From NCBI RefSeq assembly GCF_016722785.1, contig NZ_JAEQNE010000001.1:1488001-1552000 (forward strand): 64,000 bases of DNA. The letters are read 5' to 3'. The notes under the pieces are model-generated. The model was not told where the DNA came from, ran no database searches, and saw only the letters and a list, made by a program, of their open reading frames with translations. The stretch comes from Ramlibacter monticola (lineage in GTDB: Bacteria > Pseudomonadota > Gammaproteobacteria > Burkholderiales > Burkholderiaceae_C). Of this stretch, positions 46,962-54,988 are shown in pieces; position 1 is the stretch's first letter, and every line of letters begins with the position of its first letter. Made by a program: the position numbers and the translations under genes.

Positions 46962-47869
46962 GCGTCCGTCCTCTCGGCCACCCGCATGATGGCGCTGCGC
47001 GCGCGGGCGTTCGCTCCCACCTCGGCGGCGCTCGGCTTCACGCGCTCCACCGACTTCAGCTTCATGGGCTTGGGTGCGGCGAAGGGCACGCGGCGGTCCA
47101 CTTCCTCGCGCGAATGCTTCGCGATGAACTGCTTCACGATGCGATCTTCCAGCGAATGAAAGCTGATCACGACCAGCCGGCCTCCGGGTTCGAGAACGTC
47201 GAGACTTGCTTCTAGCGCGGCCTGCAGCTCTTCAAGCTCGGCGTTGACGAAAATCCGAAGAGCCTGAAATGTGCGCGTTGCAGGGTCCTGGCCCGGCTCG
47301 CGGGTTTTGACCGTGCCAGCCACGAGCTGGGCCAGCTCGGAGGTGCTGGCAAGTGGCCCCCTCTCCTGCCGGCGAGCTGCAATCGCCTTTGCAATCTGAA
47401 AAGCAAACCGTTCTTCGCCATATTCACGAATCACCTCCGCCATCTGTTCCACCGGGGCGGTGGCGAGCCAGTCCGCGGCGCTGGTGCCGCGCGTGGGGTC
47501 CATGCGCATGTCCAGCGGGCCGTCGGAACGGAACGAAAAACCGCGCGCGGGGTTGTCGATCTGCGGCGAGCTGACGCCCAGGTCCATCAGCACCCCGGCC
47601 ACGCTGCGGGCCTCCAGTTCGCGCAGGGCCGCGAAGCCCTCGTGCCGGATCTCGAAGCGCGTGTCCTCGATGGCATTGGCCACCGCGACCGCCTCGGGGT
47701 CCTTGTCGAACGCGATGAGCCGGCCCTGCGGCTCCAGCCGCGACAGGACCAGGCGCGAGTGCCCGCCGCGACCGAAGGTCGCGTCGATGTAGGTTCCATC
47801 CGGCTTGGTGACGAGGGCGTCGACTGCTTCGTTCAACAAGACGGTGGTGTGTTGCCATCTGCCTTCCAC
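46958..47869 (-). CDS. rsmH: 16S rRNA (cytosine(1402)-N(4))-methyltransferase RsmH
   Basis: SAM-dependent methyltransferase for 16S rRNA C1402. The product has 303 residues. [13 protein letters not shown] at the N-terminus, the SAM motif [25 protein letters not shown] and the late [10 protein letters not shown] are visible. The protein is complete. An internal tract of about 47150-47450 uses AT-ending codons (ATT, GAA, TTT, GCT, GCA, CTT, AGT) unlike either flank, suggesting a recombined segment. Confidence 0.96.
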   Translation of the reverse strand: MEGRWQHTTVLLNEAVDALVTKPDGTYIDATFGRGGHSRLVLSRLEPQGRLIAFDKDPEAVAVANAIEDTRFEIRHEGFAALRELEARSVAGVLMDLGVSSPQIDNPARGFSFRSDGPLDMRMDPTRGTSAADWLATAPVEQMAEVIREYGEERFAFQIAKAIAARRQERGPLASTSELAQLVAGTVKTREPGQDPATRTFQALRIFVNAELEELQAALEASLDVLEPGGRLVVISFHSLEDRIVKQFIAKHSREEVDRRVPFAAPKPMKLKSVERVKPSAAEVGANARARSAIMRVAERTDA

Positions 47870-47878
47870 CGCCTGCCT

Positions 47879-48307
47879 TCAGAAAGAGAAGTCCTTGAAG
47901 GCTTCGGGCATTCCGCCGCGCATGGCCTCGGCCTCCTTCGCCTCGTAGGTCGCCTTGTCCCAAAGCTCGAAGTGCGTTCCCATTCCCAGCAGCATCGTTT
48001 CCTTCTCGATGCCGGTCGCGGCACGCAGTTCGGGCGCCACCAGCACGCGGCCGGTCGAATCCAGCTCCACGTCCTGGGCGTTGCCCAGAAAGATTCTCTT
48101 CCACCACTGCGCGTCCATGGGGAGCTGCGCGATGCGGTCACGAAATTTTTCCCATTCCGGCCGCGGGAAGACCATCAGGCAGCCGTGGGGGTGGCGGGTG
48201 ATCGTGAGCTGGTTGGCGGCGGTGGCGGCCAGGACGTCACGATGCCGGGTCGGCATGGACAGCCGCCCCTTGGCATCGAGATTCAGCGACGACGCGCCCT
48301 GGAACAC
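47879..48307 (-). CDS. mraZ: Transcriptional regulator MraZ
   Basis: DNA-binding regulator of the dcw operon, 142 residues with two SpoVT/AbrB-like repeats, marked by [14 protein letters not shown] near residue 11 and [13 protein letters not shown] near 85. It acts in a ring-like oligomer on direct repeats upstream of itself. Such repeats are present at 48352-48365. First gene of the dcw cluster, 9 nt before rsmH. Confidence 0.97.
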   Translation of the reverse strand: MFQGASSLNLDAKGRLSMPTRHRDVLAATAANQLTITRHPHGCLMVFPRPEWEKFRDRIAQLPMDAQWWKRIFLGNAQDVELDSTGRVLVAPELRAATGIEKETMLLGMGTHFELWDKATYEAKEAEAMRGGMPEAFKDFSF

Positions 48308-48351
48308 CTTGTTCTGCCCTCACTGCGAAACCGCAAATCGCGGCGGGAACT

Positions 48352-48365
48352 CCCACAATCCCCCA
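48352..48365 (-). promoter_or_regulatory. Candidate MraZ operator (two TGGG boxes, 10-bp spacing)
   Basis: On the minus strand two TGGG boxes start exactly 10 bp apart (TGGGGGATTGTGGG), about 45 bp upstream of the mraZ start. Known MraZ sites consist of TGGG/TGGGN repeats at 10-bp intervals; only two clean boxes are seen here rather than three or four. Confidence 0.55.
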
Positions 48366-48384
48366 CTTCATTGCACTTTTTTGC

Positions 48385-48412
48385 ACTGTAGCAGGAAAAA
48401 GGGGGATCGCAA
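48385..48412 (-). promoter_or_regulatory. Candidate dcw promoter upstream of mraZ
   Basis: Minus-strand TTGCGA (48407-48412) and TACAGT (48385-48390) with a 16-nt spacer, each 4 of 6 to the sigma70 consensus. The predicted start near 48378 places the MraZ boxes at about +14 to +27, a sensible position for repression. Confidence 0.45.
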
Positions 48413-48480
48413 GGGAGCGGCGGTAAGAATTGGCAATGAAATCAAGCACTTAGAAGCGATTCGGCGGCCCGAGGCCGCCG

Positions 48481-48520
48481 AAAAAACCGTTCCAGAGCAA
48501 GCACTTACGTGAGGCTCTGC
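48481..48520 (-). terminator. Possible terminator after hslU
   Basis: On the minus strand a 6-bp stem CAGAGC/GCTCTG (48514-48519 with 48493-48498, 15-nt loop) is followed six bases later by TTTTTT (48481-48486). The stem is short, so termination may be partial. A competing hairpin CGTGAGG/CCTCACG overlaps it. Confidence 0.35.
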
Positions 48521-48538
48521 ATGTGAATCCTCACGGAA

Positions 48539-49852
48539 TCAGAGGATGTACCGCGACAGGTCCTCGTTGCGGCTCAGCTCGCTGAGGCGCGCGTCCACGT
48601 AGGCCGCGTCGATCGTCACAGACTGGCCTTCGAGCCGGGTCGCCTCGAAGCTCACCTCGTCCAGCAGGCGCTCCATCACCGTCGAAAGCCGCCGGGCGCC
48701 GATGTTCTCGGTCCGCTCGTTGACCTCGTAGGCGATCTGCGCCAGCCGCGTGATGCCTTCGGGCTGGAACGTGAGCTGCACGTTCTCGGTCGCCAGCAGC
48801 GCCTGGTACTGCTTGACCAGCGAGGCGTGCGTGGTCGTGAGGATGGCCTCGAAGTCCTGCACCGACAGCGAGCCGAGCTCCACCCGGATCGGGAAGCGGC
48901 CCTGCAGTTCCGGGATGAGGTCGCTCGGCTTGGACAGGTGGAAGGCGCCGCTGGCGATGAACAGGATGTGGTCGGTGCGGATCGGCCCGTACTTGGTGGA
49001 GACGGTCGTGCCTTCCACCAGCGGCAGCAGGTCGCGCTGCACGCCCTGGCGCGACACGTCGGCGCCGGCGGCCTCGCTGCGCGACGCGACCTTGTCGATC
49101 TCGTCGATGAAGACGATGCCGTTCTGCTCCGCGTTCTGGATCGCGGCCGCCTTGATCTCGTCCTCGTTGACCATGCCGGCCGCCTCCTCGTCGACCAGCA
49201 GCTTCATCGCCTCGCCGATCTTGAGCTTGCGACTCTTGCGCTTGGTGCCGCCGAATTGCGTGAAGAGGCCGCGCAGCTGCTCGGTCATGTCCTCCATGCC
49301 GGGCGGACCCATGATCTCCAGCTGCGGCTTCGGCTCCGCCACGTCGATCTCGATGTCCTTGTCGTCGAGCTCGCCCTGGCGCAGCTTCTTGCGGAAGACC
49401 TGCCGCGCCGTGTTCTCGCCGGGCTCCTCGCCGCGCGCCGGCGGCACCAGCACGCCGAGGATGCGTTCCTCGGCGGCGTCTTCGGCGCGGGTGCGCACCT
49501 TGCGCATCTCGGCGATGCGCGTCTGCTTCACCGCCATCTCCGCGAGGTCGCGCACGATCGAATCGACGTCCTTGCCGACGTAGCCCACCTCGGTGAACTT
49601 GGTCGCCTCCACCTTGATGAAGGGCGCATCGGCGAGCTTGGCCAGCCGGCGCGCGATCTCGGTCTTGCCGACGCCGGTCGGGCCGATCATCAGGATGTTC
49701 TTCGGCGTGATCTCGGGGCGCAGCTTCTCCTCGACCTGCTGGCGGCGCCAGCGGTTGCGCAGGGCGATCGCCACGGCGCGCTTGGCCTGGTGCTGGCCCA
49801 CGATGTGGCGATCCAGCTCCGAGACGATCTCCTGGGGCGTCATGGAGCTCAT
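48539..49852 (-). CDS. hslU: ATP-dependent protease ATPase subunit HslU
   Basis: AAA+ unfoldase that feeds substrates to HslV. The product has 437 residues. Walker [14 protein letters not shown], the GYVGKDVDS pore motif and Walker [13 protein letters not shown] are visible; the charged I-domain lies between. The start at 49852 (MSSMTPQE) overlaps the hslV TGA by 4 nt and has GAGG upstream; an ATG three codons later is the alternative. Confidence 0.97.
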   Translation of the reverse strand: MSSMTPQEIVSELDRHIVGQHQAKRAVAIALRNRWRRQQVEEKLRPEITPKNILMIGPTGVGKTEIARRLAKLADAPFIKVEATKFTEVGYVGKDVDSIVRDLAEMAVKQTRIAEMRKVRTRAEDAAEERILGVLVPPARGEEPGENTARQVFRKKLRQGELDDKDIEIDVAEPKPQLEIMGPPGMEDMTEQLRGLFTQFGGTKRKSRKLKIGEAMKLLVDEEAAGMVNEDEIKAAAIQNAEQNGIVFIDEIDKVASRSEAAGADVSRQGVQRDLLPLVEGTTVSTKYGPIRTDHILFIASGAFHLSKPSDLIPELQGRFPIRVELGSLSVQDFEAILTTTHASLVKQYQALLATENVQLTFQPEGITRLAQIAYEVNERTENIGARRLSTVMERLLDEVSFEATRLEGQSVTIDAAYVDARLSELSRNEDLSRYIL

Positions 49853-50400
49853 TCCAGCACCTCGATCGTGTGGTTCATGTTGGTGTAGATGCACAGCTCG
49901 CCCGCGATCTCGAGCGACTTCTTGACGATGTCGCGCGCGCCTAGCTCGGTGTTCTCCAGCAGCGCGCGCGCCGAGGCCTGCGCGTAGCCGCCGCCCGAGC
50001 CGATGGAGACGATGCCGTGCTCGGGCTCGAGCACGTCGCCGTTGCCGGTGATGATCAGCGAGGACTCGCGGTCGGCCACGGCCAGCATGGCCTCCAGTCG
50101 ACGCAGCACGCGGTCGGTGCGCCAGTCCTTGGTGAGCTCGATCGCGGCGCGCACGAGGTGGCCCTGGTGCTTCTCCAGCTTGCCCTCGAAGCGCTCGAAC
50201 AGCGTGAAGGCGTCCGCGGTCGCGCCGGCGAAGCCGGCCAGCACCTTGTCGTGGTAGAGCTTGCGGACCTTGCGGGCGGATCCCTTGATGACGATGTTGC
50301 CCAGGGTCACCTGGCCGTCGCCGCCGATCGCCACCTGCCAGCGGCCGTCGGCGGCCTTGCGCCGCACGCTGACGATGGTCGTGCCGTGAAACTGTTCCAT
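49849..50400 (-). CDS. hslV: ATP-dependent protease peptidase subunit HslV
   Basis: Threonine peptidase of the HslVU complex. The product has 183 residues. The propeptide MEQFHG is followed by the catalytic N-terminal Thr (Thr7) in [23 protein letters not shown] is conserved. The ATG at 50400 was chosen because the catalytic Thr must be near the N-terminus. A heat-shock-type promoter precedes it. Confidence 0.97.
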   Translation of the reverse strand: MEQFHGTTIVSVRRKAADGRWQVAIGGDGQVTLGNIVIKGSARKVRKLYHDKVLAGFAGATADAFTLFERFEGKLEKHQGHLVRAAIELTKDWRTDRVLRRLEAMLAVADRESSLIITGNGDVLEPEHGIVSIGSGGGYAQASARALLENTELGARDIVKKSLEIAGELCIYTNMNHTIEVLE

Positions 50401-50427
50401 GGGGGATGAGGTGACAAAAGGAAGAGC

Positions 50428-50452
50428 TTGGGGCGCCCTGCGCCTTCTCAAG
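50428..50452 (-). promoter_or_regulatory. Candidate heat-shock (sigma32) promoter of hslVU
   Basis: On the minus strand CTTGAG (50447-50452) is separated by 13 nt from CCCCAA (50428-50433), close to the RpoH pattern CTTGAAA-N(12-15)-CCCCAT. It lies 28 bp upstream of the hslV start, leaving a short leader. hslVU is a heat-shock operon in many proteobacteria. Confidence 0.6.
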
Positions 50453-50489
50453 TCATTTTGTCATCGAAGCCGCCGGACGGGCGGCAGGC

Positions 50490-52382
50490 TCAGTCGGTCC
50501 GGATGCCGATGCGCGCGTGCTCGCTGATGCCGATGACGTTGTAGAACGCGGCGACCAGGCGGTGCACTTCGACGAACTGCACCTGGCGGCCTTCCGATAC
50601 GCGGGCGGTCACCCAGTTCAGCAGCGTGCCCGCCGCGGTGAAGTCGATGCGCATCAGGCGGGCGCAGTTGATGATCATCACGTCGGCGTCGCCGAGCTTG
50701 GCGTCCAGCAACTCCAGCGCTTCCTTGCCGTCGCCCAGCACCTGGCCCGAGAACTCCACGGTGGCCACGCTGGACATCTGCGACGTCACTGCCGCCAGCT
50801 GCGAATCGCCGTAGGTCATGATGCTGGACATGACCGACTCGTGGAAGGCCTCGCCCACGATGGTGTTGCGCGTGGCGAGGCTGCCGTCCGGCTGCATGGA
50901 CTTGAACTCGCAGCGTGCGCTTTCCCACGAGGGCGGCGAGACCTCGTAGGTCACGCAGTAGTCCAGGGCGACCAGCTCGAATTCGTCCGGCCGGTGCATC
51001 ACGCGCAGGATTTCCATGCGCAGCTTCCACCACGCGGGGTTGACGCCGCGGTCGCCCGAGGGCGTGTTGTCCTTCAGCACCTTTTCCAGCGCCTCGCCGC
51101 CGATGAAGCGCAGCTGCAGGGACTGGCCGGCCCATTGCGTGAACAGGCGGGTGAGCGGCTCGATCGCCGATTCGACGATGGAGTTCAGCTTGGTCCAGTT
51201 CAGCTTGAACGGCTGCGGGGCGCGCGCGAGCGCCGCGCTCAGCGCCGCGACCGTCTGCGAACCGAAGATCGCCGGCGAATTCCAGTCGGCCGCCGTCTGG
51301 CCGGGGGTCAAGGGCGCCATGGTGCTCGGCGCGCTGAGGCGGCCCACGATCGCGGGCATCGAGAACCACTGCGGGGCGGAACGGCCGAAGCGACCGGCGA
51401 ACTCGATGGCCGCGGTCTCGAAGCGGTCCTGCTTGCCGGTGGCGCGATAGAGGTCGAACAGCGTGAGCCAGGTCTCGTCGTGGTTCACGCGCGAGCCCTG
51501 CGGGGCCAGCACCTCCAGCAGGCCGGCCTCGGCGCCCTCGTCGTCGCCGTTGGCGAAGCGGATCGAGGCCTCCTCCAGTTCCGGGTCGTGGGCGAATTCC
51601 TCGACCTGGATCGCATACTGCTTGGATTGCGAGAACACGCTCGGCACGCTCGGCGAGCCGGCGATGGCAGCGTCGTTGCGGGGCGGCGCCGCAGCGGGCG
51701 CACCGGCTGCGCCGTCCAGCGGCGCCGCGGCGGCCGGACGCGCCGGTGCCCCAGGCGCGCTGCCAGCGGGCCGTGCGGCAGCTGCGGGCTGGGGCGCCAT
51801 GCCGCCTGCCTGCGCCACTCCCCTCGGCAGCACCGACTCCATCAGCGGCTGCTGCTGCAACGGCGTCGCCGCAGTGGGCGCAGTGCCCAGTTGCTGCGGC
51901 GCGGTGCGCGAATAGGAAGTCGCGGCCGGCCCGGGCTGCTGCTGCACCGCTTCGGGCGGCATGTGCGAGGACATGGTGAAGCCCGTGCTCGCGGGCTGCT
52001 GCGACTGCCCGCCGTGCTTGGTCTTCCACCACTGCATGGACATCTGCGCCTCGATCTCGTCGATCTTCTTCAGCGTGGTGGCGCGGTCGTCCGGCTTGGA
52101 CGGCATCGAGCTCTGGAAGAAGGACGGGCGCAGGCCCAGGTCCTGCCCGGCCAGCACCTCGCTGCGGCGCATCTTGCGCAGCATGTCGAACTCGCGCTTG
52201 CGCACGAAGTCGTTGCGCCGCTTGCGCTCGATCATCTCCTTGAGCATCTGCTTGGAGTACGAGCTTTCGCGGTCACCCTCGGCTTCGGAGCTGCCCTCTC
52301 CCCAGGCGGTGGCGGGACTCTTGACGAACCGCACCACCCTGGACAGCAACCCACTGGGCGCGGAATCGTCTTTCTGCGGCAT
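50490..52382 (-). CDS. Large protein with C-terminal STAS-like domain
   Basis: 630-residue soluble protein of unknown role. The N-terminus (about 1-110) is highly charged and helical. Residues about 115-230 are a Pro/Gln/Ala/Ser low-complexity linker. The middle is helical and repeat-like, with TPR flavour (LLEVLAPQGSRVNHDETWLTLF read in parts). The last 90 residues look like a STAS domain (VMIINCARLMRIDFTAAGTLLNWV read in parts), as in anti-anti-sigma factors and MlaB. I infer a scaffolding or regulatory function, not proven. It lies between dksA and hslV on the same strand, with its own gaps on both sides. Confidence 0.82.
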   Translation of the reverse strand: MPQKDDSAPSGLLSRVVRFVKSPATAWGEGSSEAEGDRESSYSKQMLKEMIERKRRNDFVRKREFDMLRKMRRSEVLAGQDLGLRPSFFQSSMPSKPDDRATTLKKIDEIEAQMSMQWWKTKHGGQSQQPASTGFTMSSHMPPEAVQQQPGPAATSYSRTAPQQLGTAPTAATPLQQQPLMESVLPRGVAQAGGMAPQPAAAARPAGSAPGAPARPAAAAPLDGAAGAPAAAPPRNDAAIAGSPSVPSVFSQSKQYAIQVEEFAHDPELEEASIRFANGDDEGAEAGLLEVLAPQGSRVNHDETWLTLFDLYRATGKQDRFETAAIEFAGRFGRSAPQWFSMPAIVGRLSAPSTMAPLTPGQTAADWNSPAIFGSQTVAALSAALARAPQPFKLNWTKLNSIVESAIEPLTRLFTQWAGQSLQLRFIGGEALEKVLKDNTPSGDRGVNPAWWKLRMEILRVMHRPDEFELVALDYCVTYEVSPPSWESARCEFKSMQPDGSLATRNTIVGEAFHESVMSSIMTYGDSQLAAVTSQMSSVATVEFSGQVLGDGKEALELLDAKLGDADVMIINCARLMRIDFTAAGTLLNWVTARVSEGRQVQFVEVHRLVAAFYNVIGISEHARIGIRTD

Positions 52383-52421
52383 GGACGGTTGCGAGTACTG
52401 CAGGAGTCAGCGAGGGAGGGG

Positions 52422-53483
52422 TCAGTCCCCGAACATCTTCTGCTTCAACTCGCGGCGCTGCTGCGCCTCGAGCGACAGGGTCGCCGTGGGGCGCGCCAGC
52501 AGGCGGCCGACGCCGATCGGCTCGCCCGTCTCGTCGCAGTAGCCGTAGTCGCCGGCGTCGATGCGGGCGATGGACTGCTCGATCTTCTTCAGCAGCTTGC
52601 GCTCGCGGTCGCGGGTGCGCAGTTCGAGCGCGTGCTCCTCCTCGATCGTGGCGCGGTCGGCCGGATCGGGGACGATCACCGTGTCCTCGCGCAGGTGCTC
52701 GGTGGTCTCGCCGGCGCTATTGAGGATGTCCTGTTTGAGCTGCAGCAGCTTCAGGCGGAAGTACGCCATCTGCTTCTCGTTCATGTACTCGGTGTCCGGC
52801 ATGGCGAGCACTTCTTCATCCGTGAGCTCTTCTGCGGACTTGGTCTTCCAGTTGTTCGCCAATTTCGGGTCTTTCTTGATGGCGACGACCGGCGGGGGCG
52901 TCAGTACGGATTGGGTGGCCATGGGGATATAGCTTGCCTTGGCGGCACCCGGAGCGGCGGGCGCGCTGACGACCGGTGGCTGCGCGGCCCGCGGCGCGGC
53001 AGGCGCCGGCCTCGGGACTTGCGCGGACACGGGGGCCGGCTTCGCTGCGGCGGGTGCGGGTGCCGCGGGTGGTTGGGCTGCCTTGGGCGGCGCGGTCTTT
53101 GCGGGAACCGGGCTGGCCTTGGCAGGGATCTTCTTGGCGGCGGCGACGACTGCCTTGGCGCCCGTGACCACCGCCTTCGCCACCGCGCCGACCACCTTGC
53201 CGGCCGTCGTCTTGGCGGCCTTGGGCGCGGCCTTCTCCGCGGGCCTGGCCGCCTTGACCGGAGCGGCCTTGGCAGGGGTCTTCGCCGGGGCCTTGGCGGC
53301 CGGCTTGGCAGGCGCCTTCGCGACGGCCTTGACCGCCGTCCTGGCAGGAGTCTTCACCGCCGCCGTCTTGGCCGCGGGCTTGACGGCCTTGGCGACCGGC
53401 TTGGGGGCGGTCTTGGACGCAGGCAGAGCCTTCGCCGCGGTCTTCTTCGTGGTCTTGGCAGCGGCCTTGGGCTGAGCCTTCAC
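52422..53483 (-). CDS. dksA: RNA polymerase-binding protein DksA with long Lys/Ala/Pro N-terminal extension
   Basis: DksA binds the RNA polymerase secondary channel and mediates the stringent response with ppGpp. The canonical domain is the last 166 residues; its coiled-coil tip motif DPADRA is intact (Asp273, Asp276, Ala278). The zinc-finger region keeps only one of four Cys: C316, then Thr319, Ser337 and Ala340 where E. coli has Cys, so zinc binding is unlikely, as in DksA2-type proteins. The first 187 residues are a Lys/Ala/Pro repeat tail (KAPAK, AKTPAK) like histone H1 or AlgP. A GTG at 53483 has GGAG 7 nt upstream; the ATG at 52922 would give a normal-sized DksA without the tail. Confidence 0.9.
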   Translation of the reverse strand: MKAQPKAAAKTTKKTAAKALPASKTAPKPVAKAVKPAAKTAAVKTPARTAVKAVAKAPAKPAAKAPAKTPAKAAPVKAARPAEKAAPKAAKTTAGKVVGAVAKAVVTGAKAVVAAAKKIPAKASPVPAKTAPPKAAQPPAAPAPAAAKPAPVSAQVPRPAPAAPRAAQPPVVSAPAAPGAAKASYIPMATQSVLTPPPVVAIKKDPKLANNWKTKSAEELTDEEVLAMPDTEYMNEKQMAYFRLKLLQLKQDILNSAGETTEHLREDTVIVPDPADRATIEEEHALELRTRDRERKLLKKIEQSIARIDAGDYGYCDETGEPIGVGRLLARPTATLSLEAQQRRELKQKMFGD

Positions 53484-53771
53484 TTCCCGTCTCCTCGCGT
53501 CGGCGCAGGCTGGCCGCGGTGCGAACTCCGCCAACGAGCCTTTTTTTCTAGGTGCAACGCCGTCATGACCGCGATTTATACCCTGATTGTTCGGCTCTGC
53601 ACGACCGTGAACCTCCTTTTCGTCATGATGCGCCCGTGCCGCCCATGGACAGGCGGATACGGCCAGTTGCAGAACTGAGACAAACACGGGCGGCGGATGC
53701 TGGTGCATGAAGGGCGCCAGCGTAGCCCCGGGGCCGCCCGGCGGGGTTTCAGACCGCGCCGCGGCGGCGCG
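53484..53771. other. 288-bp gap between the COG0523 GTPase gene and dksA
   Basis: I find no convincing gene here. On the minus strand a TATAAA box lies at 53575-53580 without a good -35 partner, and an AT-rich A-tract lies near 53541-53549. A dksA promoter is expected here. No clear palindromic zinc-uptake-regulator site was found. Confidence 0.4.
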
Positions 53772-54812
53772 TCAGACAAGGCACTGCTCGAGCCCCTGCA
53801 AAAAGATGTCCTTGGGGAGCTCGATGCCGATGAAGACCATCTTGGACTGGCGCATCTCGCCCTCGGCCCACTTGGGGCCCAGGTCGCTTCCCATGAGCTG
53901 GTGGACGCCCTGGAAGATCACCTTGCGCTCGGTGCCCTTCATGTGGAGCACGCCCTTGTAGCGCAGCATGCGGGGCCCGTAGATGTTGACGATCGCGCCC
54001 AGGAAATCCTCCAGCTTCATCGGGTCGAAGGCGCGCTCGGAGCGGAACACGAAGCTCTTGACGTCGTCGTCGTGGCGATGGTGGTGCGGGTGGTCGCAGT
54101 GCTCGCCGTGCTCGTGGTCGTGATCGTCGTGATGGTGGTGCTCGTGCTCGTCTTCCTCCTTGAGGAAGTCCGGGTCGATATCCAGCTTGGCGTTGAGGTT
54201 GAAGCCGCGCAGGTCGAACACGTCCTTGATCGGCACGTCGCCGAAGTGCACCGCCCGCTGGGGCGCGCGGGGGTTCATGTGCTTGAGGCGGTGCGTGAGG
54301 GCATCGACCTCGTCCTGGCCCACCAGGTCGGTCTTGCTGATGAAGATCTGGTCGGCGAAGCCCACCTGCCGCCGCGCCTCCTGGCGCTCGTCGAGCTGCT
54401 TGTCGGCGTGCTTGGCGTCGACCAGGGTGAGGATCGAGTCCAGCAGGTAGCTCTCGGCGATCTCGTCATCCATGAAGAAGGTCTGCGCCACCGGGCCGGG
54501 ATCGGCCAGGCCGGTGGTCTCGATCACGATGCGGTCGAAATCGAGCATGCCCTTGCGCTTCTTGGCGGCCAGCAGCTGCAAAGTGGCGCGCAGGTCCTCG
54601 CGGATGGTGCAGCAGATGCAGCCGTTGCTCATCTGCACGATCTGTTCCTTCGTCTCGGAGACCAGGATGTCGTTGTCGATGTTCTCCTCGCCGAATTCGT
54701 TTTCGATCACGGCGATCTTCTGCCCGTGCGCCTCGCCCAGCACGCGCTTGAGCAGTGTCGTCTTGCCGGAGCCGAGGAAGCCGGTGAGGATGGTGGCGGG
54801 GATGAGGCTCAT
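53772..54812 (-). CDS. COG0523 (CobW/ZNG1-like) metal-chaperone GTPase
   Basis: G3E-family GTPase of 346 residues implicated in delivering zinc or other metals to client proteins. Walker A GFLGSGKTTLLKR is near the N-terminus, the metal-binding CxCC motif is present as GCICCTIRED, the G4 motif SKTDLV is seen, and a His/Asp/Glu-rich loop lies around residues 226-252 (begins HEHHHHDDHDHEHGEH). The C-terminal CobW_C domain follows. Its place upstream of dksA matches a recurring association of COG0523 proteins with DksA-type factors. The metal and client are not known. Confidence 0.93.
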   Translation of the reverse strand: MSLIPATILTGFLGSGKTTLLKRVLGEAHGQKIAVIENEFGEENIDNDILVSETKEQIVQMSNGCICCTIREDLRATLQLLAAKKRKGMLDFDRIVIETTGLADPGPVAQTFFMDDEIAESYLLDSILTLVDAKHADKQLDERQEARRQVGFADQIFISKTDLVGQDEVDALTHRLKHMNPRAPQRAVHFGDVPIKDVFDLRGFNLNAKLDIDPDFLKEEDEHEHHHHDDHDHEHGEHCDHPHHHRHDDDVKSFVFRSERAFDPMKLEDFLGAIVNIYGPRMLRYKGVLHMKGTERKVIFQGVHQLMGSDLGPKWAEGEMRQSKMVFIGIELPKDIFLQGLEQCLV

Positions 54813-54856
54813 GATGGGGTACGAATGGGGACTGAGCCCAGTTTAGCGCCGCGAGA

Positions 54857-54974
54857 ACATCCGGACGCGGAGGACACAAAGGGTACGCAGAGAACGCAAA
54901 GGAAATCCCCTAAGGGATTCTTTGCCTTCTTTTGCGTCCTCTGCGTACCCTTCGCGCCCTCTGCGTCCGGATGT
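54857..54974. repeat. Large palindromic intergenic repeat, copy 6 (most diverged)
   Basis: Inverted repeat of about 118 bp between rlmI (stop at 54989) and the GTPase gene (start at 54812). The arms are ACATCCGGACGCGGAGGAC and GCGTCCGGATGT; the unit pattern CGCAGAG/AACGCAAAGG is kept while the outer arms differ from the other copies (CCGGACGC instead of CCGAACGC). The changes are matched in both arms, so the pairing is preserved. Confidence 0.85.
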
Positions 54975-54988
54975 CCGGATTTCGGCTG

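Noticed and set aside
48460-48482. GC-rich 10-bp hairpin next to six A as a terminator
   Set aside because: On the minus strand the T-run precedes the hairpin, and on the plus strand the hairpin is followed by A; neither orientation gives hairpin then T-run.
50517-53678. Very long plus-strand frame (1053 codons) opposite the STAS and dksA genes
   Set aside because: It is antisense to two well-supported genes, with Arg/His/Gly-rich random-like sequence and no recognisable domain.
53576-53779. 67-codon minus-strand ORF upstream of dksA ending MTKRRFTVVQSRTIRV
   Set aside because: An AAGGAGG-like stretch lies inside it, but the frame overlaps the end of the GTPase gene and the composition is random-like.
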